This document shows positions 11,400-22,103 of a stretch of DNA of 64,000 nucleotides, in pieces; the stretch's first letter is position 1; each line of letters begins with the position of its first letter. The stretch is from Ichthyophis bannanicus (lineage: Eukaryota > Chordata > Amphibia > Gymnophiona > Ichthyophiidae), in contig CM066041.1 in NCBI GenBank assembly GCA_033557465.1, forward strand, positions 153,611,532-153,675,531, in the 5' to 3' direction. The notes beneath the pieces were generated by a model. It saw only the letters and a list, made by a program, of their open reading frames with translations. It did no database searches and was not told the origin of the DNA. The translations under genes were made by a program, and so were the position numbers.

Positions 11400-11570
11400 T
11401 CCAGCCCCCTCCCCCCATACATACATCCATGTCAGCCCCCTCACTCCCTCCCTCCTTCCCTCCATCCATGTCAGCCCTCCCTCCCTCCATCCATCCATGT
11501 CAGCTCTCACTCCCTCCCTCCATCCATCCATGTCAGCCCCCCTCCCTCCCTCCATGTCAGTCCTCCATCC
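11400..11570. repeat. CCATCCATGTCAGCC tandem array, left part
   Basis: Imperfect tandem copies of a CTCCCTCCATCCATGTCAGCC-like unit. The same array continues at 13500-13720 on the far side of the Penelope-like element, so that element landed inside it. Confidence 0.75.
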
Positions 11571-11926
11571 ATTACTATTACACGTTCAAATGTAACACCA
11601 TTAAATTAGAGCATTTCTTTCACTTCATTGTTAACACTGTAGCCAGGTCTCAGACTTATATCGCACTCTTATTTAGACTTTCGTCCAGTGATATGATGCT
11701 ATATTTTGCATCAATGACCCCAGTGTTTTAAACAATTGCTGTGTTGGGTGGTCTTATATAAAAGTAGAAAAAGCTTTAACTTAACTGAAAACACACCACC
11801 AATATACAGCCTATAGACTGGATCCCGACGCTCTGCTTAGGCGCCACAAATAGGGGGTATCCCCAATCAGTTGTACAGAAAGCATATCGTAGAGCTCTTT
11901 ATAATCACAGACCAGGGCTACTACAG

Positions 11927-12531
11927 ATGAGATCGCTCCGAACAGCGGCTGGTATAGAGTCTGACACAGTAAATTTAATCACAGCCTTTTCCCTTATGAG
12001 TCATCACATACAAAAACTTCTTCATAAACATAGGAATGTTTTAACAGTAGTTCCGGGTTTAAGCACCAAACGCATTCGTTGTGTTTGGAAGAGAGGGAGA
12101 AATTTGAAAGAATATTTAAGCCCGACGGTGCTCCCGTGGTTAGAATCCACTACAATAGAAGGGGGCCATAGACAATGTGGAACATGTGATGTATGTATAG
12201 TAATGGTAGAATTATCGAGCTTTCAGTACCATGGGGTGAAGTTAGTTTTTCGGACACAAACGACATGTATGGTATTTTATGCCCCTGTGATCTGCTGTAC
12301 ATCGGAAAAACCTTACGTCCGCTAAAGATTAGATTGCGGGAACACAGGAACCGCCTGAAGTGTCGTCGACTGGAGGCCCCGATAGTAGCACATTGTATAT
12401 CGCAGGGACATGAATTTGAACACCTGTGTTGCTTTGCCATTGAACAGGTAGGGAAACCTCTAGGAGGCAGATCATTGGATGATCTTCCGGCTTGGCACGG
12501 TTTCCCCGGGAGGGTTGAACGCTGCCATTGA
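11927..12531 (+). pseudogene. Penelope-like GIY-YIG endonuclease, frameshifted
   Basis: The first frame (11927 to about 12210) ends with a cysteine-bearing segment (GGHRQCGTCDVC) typical of the linker before the endonuclease. The second frame (about 12193-12531) holds MYGILCPCDLLYIGKTLRPL, then RLREHRNRL, and HCISQGHEF. The YIG-type motif is read as LYIGKT, followed by the expected arginine and later histidine. One frame change near 12210 joins the two. The enzyme would nick target DNA for priming. Confidence 0.78.
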
Positions 12532-13150
12532 TTGGCAGGTTTGCACTTGATTTTAGTTAACGGTAAGAGTGAGTGAATACAGTAGAGGGGTTTGAACTAT
12601 GAATGGGTTCTGTGATGACACTTCATGTTAAAAATGGAGTGATAATACTCAAACCACTCATGAGGCACCAGGCTGTTTTAGTGGAAGAACTGTGAAAAGA
12701 CGACTAGTTTGAAATAAATTCATGAGAGACGATATAGGAGTATTACTATAAGTCTTTTTTCGGGAGTGGAGCATATGGCTAGTTTTGAGCATTTTATATA
12801 TGGTTTGGGTTTCTGACACGACTCTTCGTAGTAATATGATAGAGTGTTGGTACACAAGCCTTCAGATAGCTCGGGAGGAGAAATCACAGGTGGGGTAAAT
12901 TGGACGATTCAGACTTGGGGCTTAAATCTTGGCAGTTAGTCCCATTTCGCATGCGCGGCGTTCGGCAGAGCCATGAAACACGGAAGGCATGAGAAAGATA
13001 ATTATTAAAGGACGTGGGCAGCATCGCTATAAGTAAGTTAGAGCACGTTTATTGTTTATGATAATAGGAGTAAAGAGAATACATTGGAACACTGAGTGGT
13101 TTCATTTTATTATGTTTGGCTTACTGTTATTTATTTGTCTTTTAAGGAAA

Positions 13151-13215
13151 GGATCTCCTGATGAAAATACCATTTTGAAACGCCCTTGTGGCGCCTAAGC
13201 AGAGCGTCGGGATCC
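13151..13215 (+). ncRNA. Hammerhead-like ribozyme, copy 3
   Basis: CTGATGA (about 13158), stem II AAAT/ATTT, GAAAC, stem III ACGC with GCGT, cleavage triplet GTC at 13206-13208, and stem I GGATC with GATCC are all present. The 3' part of the motif lies in the inverted arm and therefore occurs again, reversed, near 11821-11849. This is the best-formed of the three. Confidence 0.72.
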
Positions 13216-13499
13216 GGTCTATAGGCTGTATATTGGTGGTGTGTTTTCAGTTAAGTTAAAGCTTTTTCTACTTTTATATAAGACCACCCAACACAGCGAT
13301 TGTTTAAAACACTGGGGTCATTGATGCAAAATATAGCACCATATCACTGGACGAAAGTCTAAATAAGAGTGCGATATAAGTCTGAGACCTGGCTACAGTG
13401 TTAACAATGAAGTGAAAGAAATGCTCTAATTTAATGGTGTTACATTTGAACGTGTAATAGTATCGCAGTGAATACGTTCAGAGAAGAGACCAAGTAATT

Positions 13500-13720
13500 T
13501 GTGAGTCCTCCCTCCATGTCAGTCCTCCCTCCCTCCATGTCAGTCCTCCATCCATGTCAGCCCCCTCCCTCCCTCCATCCATCCATGTCAGCCCCCTCCC
13601 TCTCTCCATCCCTCCCTCTCTCCATCCATCCATGACAGCCCCCTCCCTCCCTCCATGTTAGCCAGCCCTCCCTCCATCCATCCATCCATCCATGTTAGCC
13701 CCCTCCCCCATGTTAGCCCC
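13500..13720. repeat. CCATCCATGTCAGCC tandem array, right part
   Basis: Continuation of the array at 11400-11570. Confidence 0.75.
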
Positions 13721-13784
13721 GTTGCTGATTCCCTGCCCCCTCCTCCCCTCTCCTCATGTCTGCCTACTACCGCCCTGTACCTTC

Positions 13785-14035
13785 TTCTTCTGCAGCCATG
13801 GTTCCCTGTCTCTTAGGGAACTGCGGCTGTGCCGGTGAAGCCGTTGCGGAGCCTTTGAGTCTCTCGACAGGCTCCGTGCAACATTGTCCAGCCTCCAAAG
13901 GAAGTGGTAAACAACTTCCTTTGGGGATGGGACAATGCTGCCTGGAGCCCATCGAGAAACAGGAAGGCTCCGCAACAGCTTCACCAGCACAGTCACGGTT
14001 CCTAAGAGGCAGGGAACCACGCCTGCAGAGAAGGG
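13785..14035. repeat. Palindrome at right end of the hAT composite
   Basis: Arms of about 115 bp meet near 13910 (AAAGGAAGT / ACTTCCTTT). Examples are GTTCCCTGTCTCTTAGG against CCTAAGAGGCAGGGAAC. All three frames across it look open only because of symmetry. Confidence 0.8.
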
Positions 14036-14210
14036 AGGCAGTGAGTTTGCAGCTGCCGAGAGGCGGACTTGGCAGCGGCAGCAACTTGTAAGCTTTTTTT
14101 TTTAAACTTGAAGGCGAAGTGAGGCGGCTGATTTGGAGGCATTTGCCGCCCTCAAAACTTTGCCGCTTGAGGCAGCCTCCTCACTTCGCCTCATTATAGA
14201 GCCGCCCCTG

Positions 14211-14218
14211 CCAGACAT
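14211..14218. repeat. Right 8-bp target duplication of the 5.6-kb hAT element
   Basis: CCAGACAT matches 8606-8613 exactly. Confidence 0.8.
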
Positions 14219-17170
14219 CTAGCAAGGAGGGTAGTGTAGAGTAGCTTCTGACAACTAGGACAGGGCTTCCCAACCTTTGTAATTTTCCCACCAGAGGATC
14301 AAAAATGTCTTTTGGTTGGTCTTTGTGTCTGTCTGAGGGCAAAATAACTTCCTGAAAATTTAACAGAATAGGACCAAATCCAGAATGGAGGAAAAACTGA
14401 TGAAAAGAGGCATCAAGTTTGAAAATGCATCAGAACATACTGGGAGTTCCAGAGAAATATACCTCCCCCCTCCCCCAATGGCGCAATGCATTTTTGTGGA
14501 AGAAGGAGTTTTAGAAGCTGCAGCATACAAACCCTGATTCACTGTAACATAACGGCTAGGGAATGGTGCCTTTCAGATTGCCGCCCTCTCTTCTCCAGTC
14601 ACAGATAGACAGAGAGCCAACACAAGATACATATATAGAAGCAGACAGAGCGCATACTGTACATAAAAAAACAAAAAATACACATACAGACAGGCACACA
14701 AACAAAACACAGATGAATCTACACACATACAGAGGGATTGGAAATAATTCCATGAGGTGTGTTCTGCATGCTTTCCTCACCACACATCCACCCATTGCTG
14801 CCACACCACTATTCTAATTGGGCTAGCTCTTAGTGTTGCAGATGTGTATTTTATTTTGTCTCTCAACAAGCAGGACCGATCAGGCCTACAAGCAAGTGGT
14901 GCCGTCCAGCACTAGGACCAAAAAGCTTTCCCAGAGCTCAGAACCACTGTAAAGTTCAGAGCACGTGTGTCCCTTCCCCCATGTCAATCCTTCAGCAGTT
15001 GTTTTTTTTTCCATGCTGCAGATCGGATGTGAAAACGAAGCTCTCAGGAGTTCCTCCTCACATTCGTCTTCTGTCATTTTTTGGCATTTGAATCCATCCT
15101 TATTTTGTTTTTCTTTAAAAATATATATATATATTGTAGGTAAGTCAGACTTGCAGCCCTATCCTCAGTACGGTAGAAAGATCTAGAACTTTGACACACA
15201 CTTCAGCTGCCTCATTTGCCTCGATATAGCAGCAGCAGTGAAACTAGCCATACATATGTAGACCAAGGTTGAATATAAAAATTGACATTGTGCGTATTTA
15301 TGGTTTTTAACTTTTATATTAAACTTTTGGTCAACATATGGCTGGTTTCCCTCCTCAAGTTATATTTGGTATAGTGTTGTGGAGTGATTTGCCTTGTTGT
15401 TTTGGCGCAGACATAACCAGGCTGCAGAAGGATGTCTCATGAGCTTAAAAGTTTCATCTCAACCACTTCTGCAATCATTGCACAGAAGGATGAAAGAAGA
15501 AAATCATCGGTGTGGAGGTCAGCTGATTCTGCTCATTCCAGCAGAATAGCACCAGGGCACTTCCAAAAGTGGTGCAAATCTTGGCTAAGACTTCTAGGCC
15601 TAATCATGATAATCTTTAGTACACTTCCTCAGGTTTGAATTTAAGGCAACTTCAAAGCTTCCCTCCAAAACACTGGAGAAGTGAGGGGACTCTAGTGCAG
15701 CCTCTAAGGGTCCTGCAGTGGTGTTTCCTGCTCCGTCTATAGCCTTCGGCCGAGTTCTTCACATTCAGTAAAGACAACTTGATGGCCTCCTAATGCTCTC
15801 TTCCAGAGCAGATCTCATGACACGTTGACCTGTCCGTAGCGGAACCAATGCTGATGTCATCTTGTTCTCCGGCCATAGTGCAGACATTCAAATTGTCTGA
15901 AGATCATTGAACAGGAGATGACAACAGCCTCTAGATTCTAGTCCAGTTCTGGCCACAGTACATGAAGAGTCTTCTCCATCAGTTTTGCTGCCTCTGCTTG
16001 AGCTGTGGCACTCTTTTCTACAGAAAATATTTTAACGATTTCATCAATGGCTAGTGTAAAGATGGTTATGGTTATGGTTTAGGCATTTGATATACCACCC
16101 TTTACTTATGCATCAGAGCGCTTTACAGGTATATACTAACAGGTACTTTTTATTCCCTTGTCCCTGAAGGGCTCACAATCTAAGTGTACCTGAGGCAATG
16201 GAGGGTTAAGTGGCTTGCCCAAGGCCACAAGGAGCAGCCATGGGACTTGAGACCTCAGTCCCTCCGGCCTGAGGTTACTTGTCCCCATGTGGGAGTTGAA
16301 CCCCCGGCCCAAGGTAACCTGTCCCAACCACTGAGCCACTCTTCCCTCGCAGGATGTGAGATACCTGGGCAGCACGTGTCTGGGTTTAGTATGGGCCTTA
16401 TAAGCATTCAACACATTCATAGTGTCAAACAAATATACAAATTACTATAATAGATTTTCAATTTCAAACTCCAGGGATGACATCAAGTTACAAGTTTACA
16501 TGCATAATTTATGAGATAAATAAATAGCATTTTATGAATATAATAATAAATGTTTTCAGATACATTCGCCATCATTGTTCACATTAACAGCTCAGTTCAG
16601 TAGAAGTTTTTGCAATTCTGTTTATGATTTTCTTTGTCCTTTTTGGCTTCTGGATTATCTCCTTTTCAACTGCAATGCGAATCAGTGATTCCAGATGGTT
16701 TTGTGCGAGTCTTGATTAGAGTCTCGATTTCACAATCTTAAGTGGAAAAAGATCATTCATATCTACACCGTGCAATACTTAGTGTTTCAAATATTTGTAT
16801 GCAGCATACAAATTTTCATAGGCTGCTGAACACAACCTACACTGGCAAAGTATTTTGAACGCATATGATAAACATTTCTTACAGGCCACTTCGTTCACAC
16901 ATGACTCCAGAGATTGTGCAGTCTTTTCAAACTTAGAGTCAGTTTTAGTTTATTCTTTCAACCTCACGTTAATATTTAAAACACAATGAAGTGTAGTGTG
17001 AGCCACCAAAAGGCATTGTTTACTTGACAGCTGATTAAGCAAGATGGAGGCTAAAGGAGCGCAAGCCCCCTGCTGCTGTGGGCCCTCGAGCACGGCCCCA
17101 TTGCCAAAACATTCAGTCCATCCCTGCTGGCAGATGGAGAGTGAGGGTACTGAAGACCATATCAGGCTGG
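14219..17170. other. Mostly unique sequence, no gene recognised
   Basis: No convincing exon is seen. A conceptual minus-strand translation between about 16600 and 16900 looks protein-like (lysine-rich, then cysteines) and may be an old transposase or gene relic, but no family was recognised. One SINE lies at 16078-16352. Confidence 0.35.
16078..16352 (-). mobile_element. tRNA-derived SINE
   Basis: Read on the minus strand, an A-box-like GTGGCTCAGTGGTTGGGA is followed by a B-box-like GGGTTCAACTCCC. The body contains CTTGGGCAAGCCACTTAACC, shared with the SINEs at 26200 and 49406. Its tail reads GGTGGTATATCAAATGCC. Confidence 0.75.
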
Positions 17171-17178
17171 TGCAGGAG
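17171..17178. repeat. Left 8-bp target duplication of the 2.6-kb hAT element
   Basis: TGCAGGAG, repeated at 19734-19741. Confidence 0.85.
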
Positions 17179-18039
17179 CAGGGGCGGCCCAAGGGGGGTG
17201 CGGGGCCATGTGCGGAGACTCGGTGCGGGGCCTCATTTGCATAAATATTTGCATAATGTTACCATACACTAACTTTTAGTAAACATGCCTCTTCATGAGT
17301 GTATGGATAAAGAAAGACAAAGATTTCTACATTACTATAATCCAGTGCCAACCGCCAGGCACATTAGGAACTACTACAAACACTGCCCATTTAGAACCCA
17401 TAGCAAACCCACCGTATCCTAACAGCACTACCAGGACTCATAAAGCACCATACACTACCTATCAAAAGGCAACACTGCAAATATTAAACCAATACATTTC
17501 AGAGAATAACAATACATGACCTACTGGGGAAAGAGAACAAGTGACAATGTCAAATAGGAATTACATAAACAGAATACCTCAGCTCAGTTACACATGCAGA
17601 ACATAGACCATCACCAAACAAGGAATCACAATTTAAAAACAGGAAGACAATAATTAAACTGGGAACCCTAAAAGCCAAACTTGGAATGTACAACAACAAT
17701 GTAGAAATAAAACTATAAATTAATTTCCTCTTGTACTAAACAAAGCACAGACATTAATGATGCACATTTCCCAGAGCTGACATATTCCAGTTAATAAATT
17801 CAAAATAAAGAGATATCTTTGTACCTTTTGTGCATTTTTTTTTCAGTTGCAATTGTTCCAGCCACTTTCTTCTGGTTTGTGTCTTCTGCTATCTCTCCAT
17901 CGTCTGCTGTCCATTTGTCCTTTTTTCTCTTCTAGTTTTTTTTCCATTCTCTCTCTACATCTGCTTTAACATAATAATCTTTCTCCTTTTGCTCTTTCCT
18001 CATTCCTATTTCATCCACTCAAATTTTACCCCTCCATCC

Positions 18040-19200
18040 TCAATCCCCACTTAGTCTCCCAATACCCGGCCAATTGTACATTTTTCTTCCCTCCCACACA
18101 AAATATTTTTACCCTCTCCATTTCATTCTCCCAGCCCCATCCCCTACTAATCTCCCCCAACATCAGCTCCCTTTTAGTTCCAGCCCCACCCAGTATCCAC
18201 TCCCTTCTAGTCCCCACATCAGCCCATTTCCAGTCCTGGCCCCCCATCAGTCCATTTCCAGTCCTAGCTCCCCCATCTATTTCCAGTCCTATCCGAGTCC
18301 CTTCATCAGCTCATTTCCAATACCAGCCTCCCATCAGCCCATTTCTAGTCCTTTTCTAGCCCCACCATCAGCCCATGTTAAATCCTAGCTCCCTCCACTC
18401 AGCCCATTTCTAATCCAAGCCCCCCATGAGCCTACTTCCAGTTCTAGCCCCTCCATGAGTCCATTTCAATCCAAGCCCCCACCACAGCCCATTTCAAATC
18501 TTAGCTCCCCCCAACACCCAATTCCCAGTCCTATCCTAGCCCCTCCATCAGCCCATTTCCTGTCCTAGCTCCCTCCCCTAAGAGCCCATTCCAAGCCCCC
18601 TTCCCATCAGCTATTTGCAGTTCAAGCCCCTTCCACTCAGCCTATTTCCATTCCAAGTCCCCCTCCCCATCAGCTATTTGCAGTTCAAGCCCCCCCCACT
18701 TCCCCTCAGCCCATTTCCATTCCAAGCCCCATCCCCATCAGCTATTTGCAGTTCAAGCCCCCCACTTCCCCTCAGCCCATTTCCATTCCAAGCCCCGTCC
18801 CCAACAGCTATTTGCAGTTCAAGCCCCCTTCCAATCAGCCCATTTCCAGTCCTAGCAACCCCCCCAACCCATTACCAGTCCTAGCCCCCCATAGCCCACT
18901 CCCAGTCCTCATCCCAACATACCATTTCTAGTCCTAATCCCCCATCACCCAATTTTCAGTTTAAGCCCCCCCATAGCCCATTACCAGTCCTAACCTCCCC
19001 ATCAGCCCACTCCCAGTCCTAATCCCCCATCACCCAATTTTTAGTTTAAGCCCCCCCATAGCCCATCACCACTCCTAACCCCCCCCAGCCCAGCGCCCAT
19101 CACCACTCCTAACCCCCCCAGCCAGCCCAGTGCCCATCACCACTCCTAACCCCCCCCAGCCCAGTGCCCATCACCACTCCTAACCAGCCCAGCCCAGCCC
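18040..19200. repeat. C-rich tandem repeat array
   Basis: Degenerate units around CATCAGCCCATTTCCAGTCC run through the stretch, with several sub-families (AGCTATTTGCAGTTCAAGCC from 18605, CCCATCACCACTCCTAACC from 19063). It parallels the array at 10030-11110. Confidence 0.8.
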
Positions 19201-19218
19201 AGGAAAAATGTAAAATTA

Positions 19219-19622
19219 AAAAAGCTGTCTGCTGCCGCTTCCGGGGCCGCCACGGCAGAATCGAGTGTGCCGCGGGGCCCCCCCTGCCCAGCAGAGCCTG
19301 CCCTCCCCTGTATCCACCTCTCTTTTTCAGCTGCAGTCAGTAACACGCGCTGGCTTTCAGAGCGTGAAGGGACTAGTTTCCCTTTCGCGGCTCTGTTAAG
19401 CCCATGGGGGCTGATGGGAGTTCCCATCAGCCCCCGCGGGCTTAACAGAGCAGCGAGGGAGAAACTCTCCCCTCGCGCTCTGAAAGCCGGCGCGTGTGAC
19501 TGACTGCAGCTGAAAGAGAGAGGTGGATACAGGGGAGGGCCGGCTCTGCTGGGCAGGGGGAGCCCCGCGGCACACTCAATTCTGCCGCGGCGGCCCCGGA
19601 AGCGGCAGCAGACAGCTTTTTT
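19219..19622. repeat. 400-bp palindrome
   Basis: Two arms of about 195 bp with high identity meet near 19415 (CTGATGGGAG / TTCCCATCAG). Outer ends are AAAGCTGTCTGCTGCCGC and GCGGCAGCAGACAGCTTT. Confidence 0.85.
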
Positions 19623-19733
19623 TTTTTTTTTTTTTCATTTTACTTTTGGATCAGAAGGTTTTTTGCGCGGGGCCCCCTGAAACGCGGGGCCCTGTGCAAA
19701 AAACATTCTCGCTCAATGGATGGGCCGGCCCTG

Positions 19734-19741
19734 TGCAGGAG
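19734..19741. repeat. Right 8-bp target duplication of the 2.6-kb hAT element
   Basis: TGCAGGAG, identical to 17171-17178. Confidence 0.85.
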
Positions 19742-19909
19742 ATATATGAAGCCGGTCAGGCTATAGACATTAAAATGGATCATACTCCTTGCTTCCTGCC
19801 ACTGCACAAGGCCTTAAAAAAGCCCTATGACATTATAGCTTGCCTAAATCATTTTCAGCTATAAAGTTATTTTGCGCAAAGCTCGCAGGATGGGCACCTT
19901 GGTGTGGAA

Positions 19910-20765
19910 AGCTGGCTCTTGATTTATTTCCCTGGGTGACCAGAGAAATAGATCAAGGGCATTGTAATGAATGTGGTCTCTTTAGATCCCAGCAAAGCGT
20001 TCAATACTGTTCCTCTTAGGAGGCTTGTAAATAAACTGAGCAGTCTGGGGATGGGTTCCAAAGTGGTAAACTGGATCAGAAATGGGTTGACTGACAGACT
20101 ACAGAGCGGTGGTGAATGGAATTCACTCTAAAGAAAGGAGGGTGGCAGTGAAGTGCCTCTGGGATTGGTCCTGGGACCACTACTGTTCAATGTCTTTGTA
20201 AGTGATATTGCTAAAGAGTTCAAAGGAAAAACATTTGCCTTTTTGCAAATGACACAAAGATTTGCAATAGAGTGGACAGCTCAGAGGGAGTAGACAACAT
20301 TAGGAAAAAAATGTACAAAAATTAGTAGAATAGTCTAATACTTGGCAGTTAAGGTTTAATGCAAAGAAGTGCAGAGTAATGCACTTGGGAGGCAGAAATC
20401 CAAAGGAGCGGTATACAATAGAGGGTCAGAGGCTGGTATGTAGAGGATCTGGAGAGGGAGTGATAGTCTCCAAAGATCTCAAGGTGGCAAGGCAGTAGCC
20501 AAAGCCAGAAGGATGCTGGGCTGCATATAAAGAGGAAGAACCATCAGGAAGGAGGCGGTATTAGTGCCCCTGGACAGGATGTTGGTGAGACCTTACCTGG
20601 AATATTGTGTTCTGTTTTTGAGACCGTACCTTGGCAAAGGATATAAAAAGACTTAAACGATTCAGAGGAAGGCAACCAAAATGATATAGGAAGAGACTTG
20701 TAAAAGTTAATAATTCTCATGGTGGATAGGCTGTATGGTCTATATCTGCTATCATTTTCTATGTT
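19910..20765 (+). pseudogene. CR1 LINE RT fragment, decayed
   Basis: The DNA matches the RT core-to-3'-end portion of the CR1 copies at 50335-52436 and 52437-55083 (AAGCGTTCAATACTGTTCCTC corresponds to the AFDTVP block; the tail ends in TATCATTTTCTATGTTTT). It contains stops and frameshifts throughout and no long frame survives. Confidence 0.7.
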
Positions 20766-20767
20766 TT

Positions 20768-20794
20768 CGGAACAGCAGGGTATTTTCACTGAAG
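20768..20794 (+). pseudogene. hAT transposase remnant, left piece
   Basis: These bases end in ATTTTCACTGAAG. Removing the LTR at 20795-22881 places them directly upstream of, and in frame with, the remnant at 22886. The piece is too short to identify alone. Confidence 0.4.
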
Positions 20795-21212
20795 TGTGAA
20801 GGGTCAGCTTGAGCTGCGTGAGAAGCAGGAAGCAACAGAGGTACTGCACACTGTGGTGAGGAGAGCGGCCAAGAACAGATGGAGATAGAAGAAAACCATG
20901 TTTCTGCCTTTAAAACAAGTGACAGACAAGCTGTGCACAGAGCTTGCAGAGCAGGAAAGAAAAAAAATCCTGTCTCTGCTGAGGCTAAGCCACACCCAGA
21001 CTCTGAAGTGGGGGCAGGCTTAGATTCTGATTGGAAAGGCCTGTGCGAAGGCAAGGGTGTGGCAGGGAAGAAACAGTTTTTAAAACCTCACTCTGACCAG
21101 AGAGGAGGGAAGGAAGGGAGAGTCACTTCCACAGGAGAAGGAGAGATCCTGGAGCAAGGGGATTCCAGTGGGAAGAGATATCCCAGAGCCCTGGGAGATC
21201 CTGGAGAGGAAG

Positions 21213-21550
21213 AAGGATCGTGGATGCTTGGAATGCCCTCCCGATGGAAGTGGTAGGGGCGAACACGGTGACGGAATTCAAAAAGGCATGGGACAAACAC
21301 AGAGGATCCCTTTACAGAAATAGGATAAAAACAAAATAAACGGTACCATCTAACTTCTGAACCATATAACGTCTCAACAAATAGGGGTGTCCTACATGGA
21401 GTGGTGGGTTTACCCCTGAACAAGGATATGGGGAGGGGTGGCCTGTGCGGAGCGACAGGTGCACCTACTCTTGCCATCTTGCTGGGCAGACTGGATGGAC
21501 CATGCTGGTCTTTATCTGCCGTCAACTACTATGTTACTATGTTACTATGT
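21213..21550 (+). mobile_element. CR1 LINE 3' end inserted in the solo LTR
   Basis: It starts inside the last coding part (TGGATGCTTGGAATGCCCTC) and ends with copies of the 8-bp unit ATGTTACT, as CR1 3' ends do. The duplication AGGAAG occurs at 21207-21212 and 21551-21556. It is close kin to the minus-strand copy beginning at 52437. Confidence 0.8.
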
Positions 21551-21783
21551 AGGAAGGCTTTCAGGAGAGATCTCATGAGAGAAGGAGTGGAGAAAGGCAC
21601 AAGAAGTCTGACTTCTAGACGCTGAAAGAGGTCAGTAGAAAAGGAAGCAGTGGGTGTCTGAGAAATGCTCCTAGAAGTGAAGCCAACAGACGTATAGCTG
21701 AACAGCTTACAGATGAACAGGAACAGTTTGCAACAGCTAGTGTACAAGAGCCAGACCTGAGCCCTACAACTGCCAGAAGATGG

Positions 21784-22103
21784 GTGGAGACGTTTGAGAG
21801 TGGAAAAAGCCAAACCCCAGCAGTGAGCAGAGCAGCTGAGCTAAAAACACTAGACACATTAGCACAAGTGTTCCCTGAGAGAAAGGCTTATTCTCCCAAA
21901 GTAACTGTGCCCAATCAGAAAGATTTGCTGTGGAGCCAGTTTCAAAAGTTCCTACAAGACAGAGAAGCTGAGGAAGCTTTTAAGACTGTAGAAGGCAATG
22001 AACATTCTTTAGCCCAGGAGGAAATGCAGGAGGAAATTCTTATGTGCCAGAGTCTGACCTAGGAATCTCTCCAATGGATTGCTCGTTCTGTTTAAAAGAA
22101 GAT
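21784..22103 (+). pseudogene. LTR-internal charged reading frame, C-terminal part
   Basis: The frame at 21784-22062 encodes a charged protein part including LLWSQFQKFLQDREAEEAF, which resembles LLLTEFREFLKSRAV in the full-length element's LTR. A frame change near 22060 precedes PMDCSFCLKED and a stop at about 22103. An N-terminal portion may correspond to 20879-21206. Confidence 0.5.

Larger units (their letters stand above)
11575..13460 (+). mobile_element. Penelope-like element with large inverted arms
   Basis: A 275-bp left arm (11575-11849) is present in inverted orientation at about 13184-13460. Between them are the C-terminal linker and GIY-YIG endonuclease of a Penelope-like element and a hammerhead core. 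Inverted partial terminal copies are a known feature of Penelope-like elements. The RT domain is missing, so the copy is 5'-truncated. It sits within a C-rich tandem array of the larger hAT composite. Confidence 0.8.
8614..14210. mobile_element. 5.6-kb hAT-type non-autonomous composite
   Basis: The ends are the inverted repeat CAGGGGAGGCTC (8614-8625) and GAGCCGCCCCTG (14199-14210), one mismatch in 12. They are flanked by a perfect 8-bp duplication CCAGACAT (8606-8613, 14211-14218). An 8-bp duplication and CAGGG-type termini are characteristic of hAT transposons. Inside are three or more palindromes, long C-rich tandem repeats and a nested Penelope-like element, but no hAT transposase. It would depend on a transposase from elsewhere. 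Confidence 0.82.
17179..19733. mobile_element. 2.6-kb hAT-type non-autonomous composite
   Basis: Termini CAGGGGCGGCCC (17179-17190) and GGGCCGGCCCTG (19722-19733) are inverted repeats with one mismatch. A perfect 8-bp duplication TGCAGGAG lies at 17171-17178 and 19734-19741. Inside are an AT-rich segment related to 9450-9950, a C-rich tandem array and a 400-bp palindrome. No transposase is present. It is a shorter sibling of the element at 8614-14210. Confidence 0.85.

Noticed and set aside
13754..14091. Long frames on both strands near 13.8-14.1 kb
   Set aside because: They mirror each other across a palindrome, so the openness is a symmetry effect.
21088..21525. 145-codon minus-strand frame
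   Set aside because: It is the antisense of a CR1 3' end and LTR sequence.
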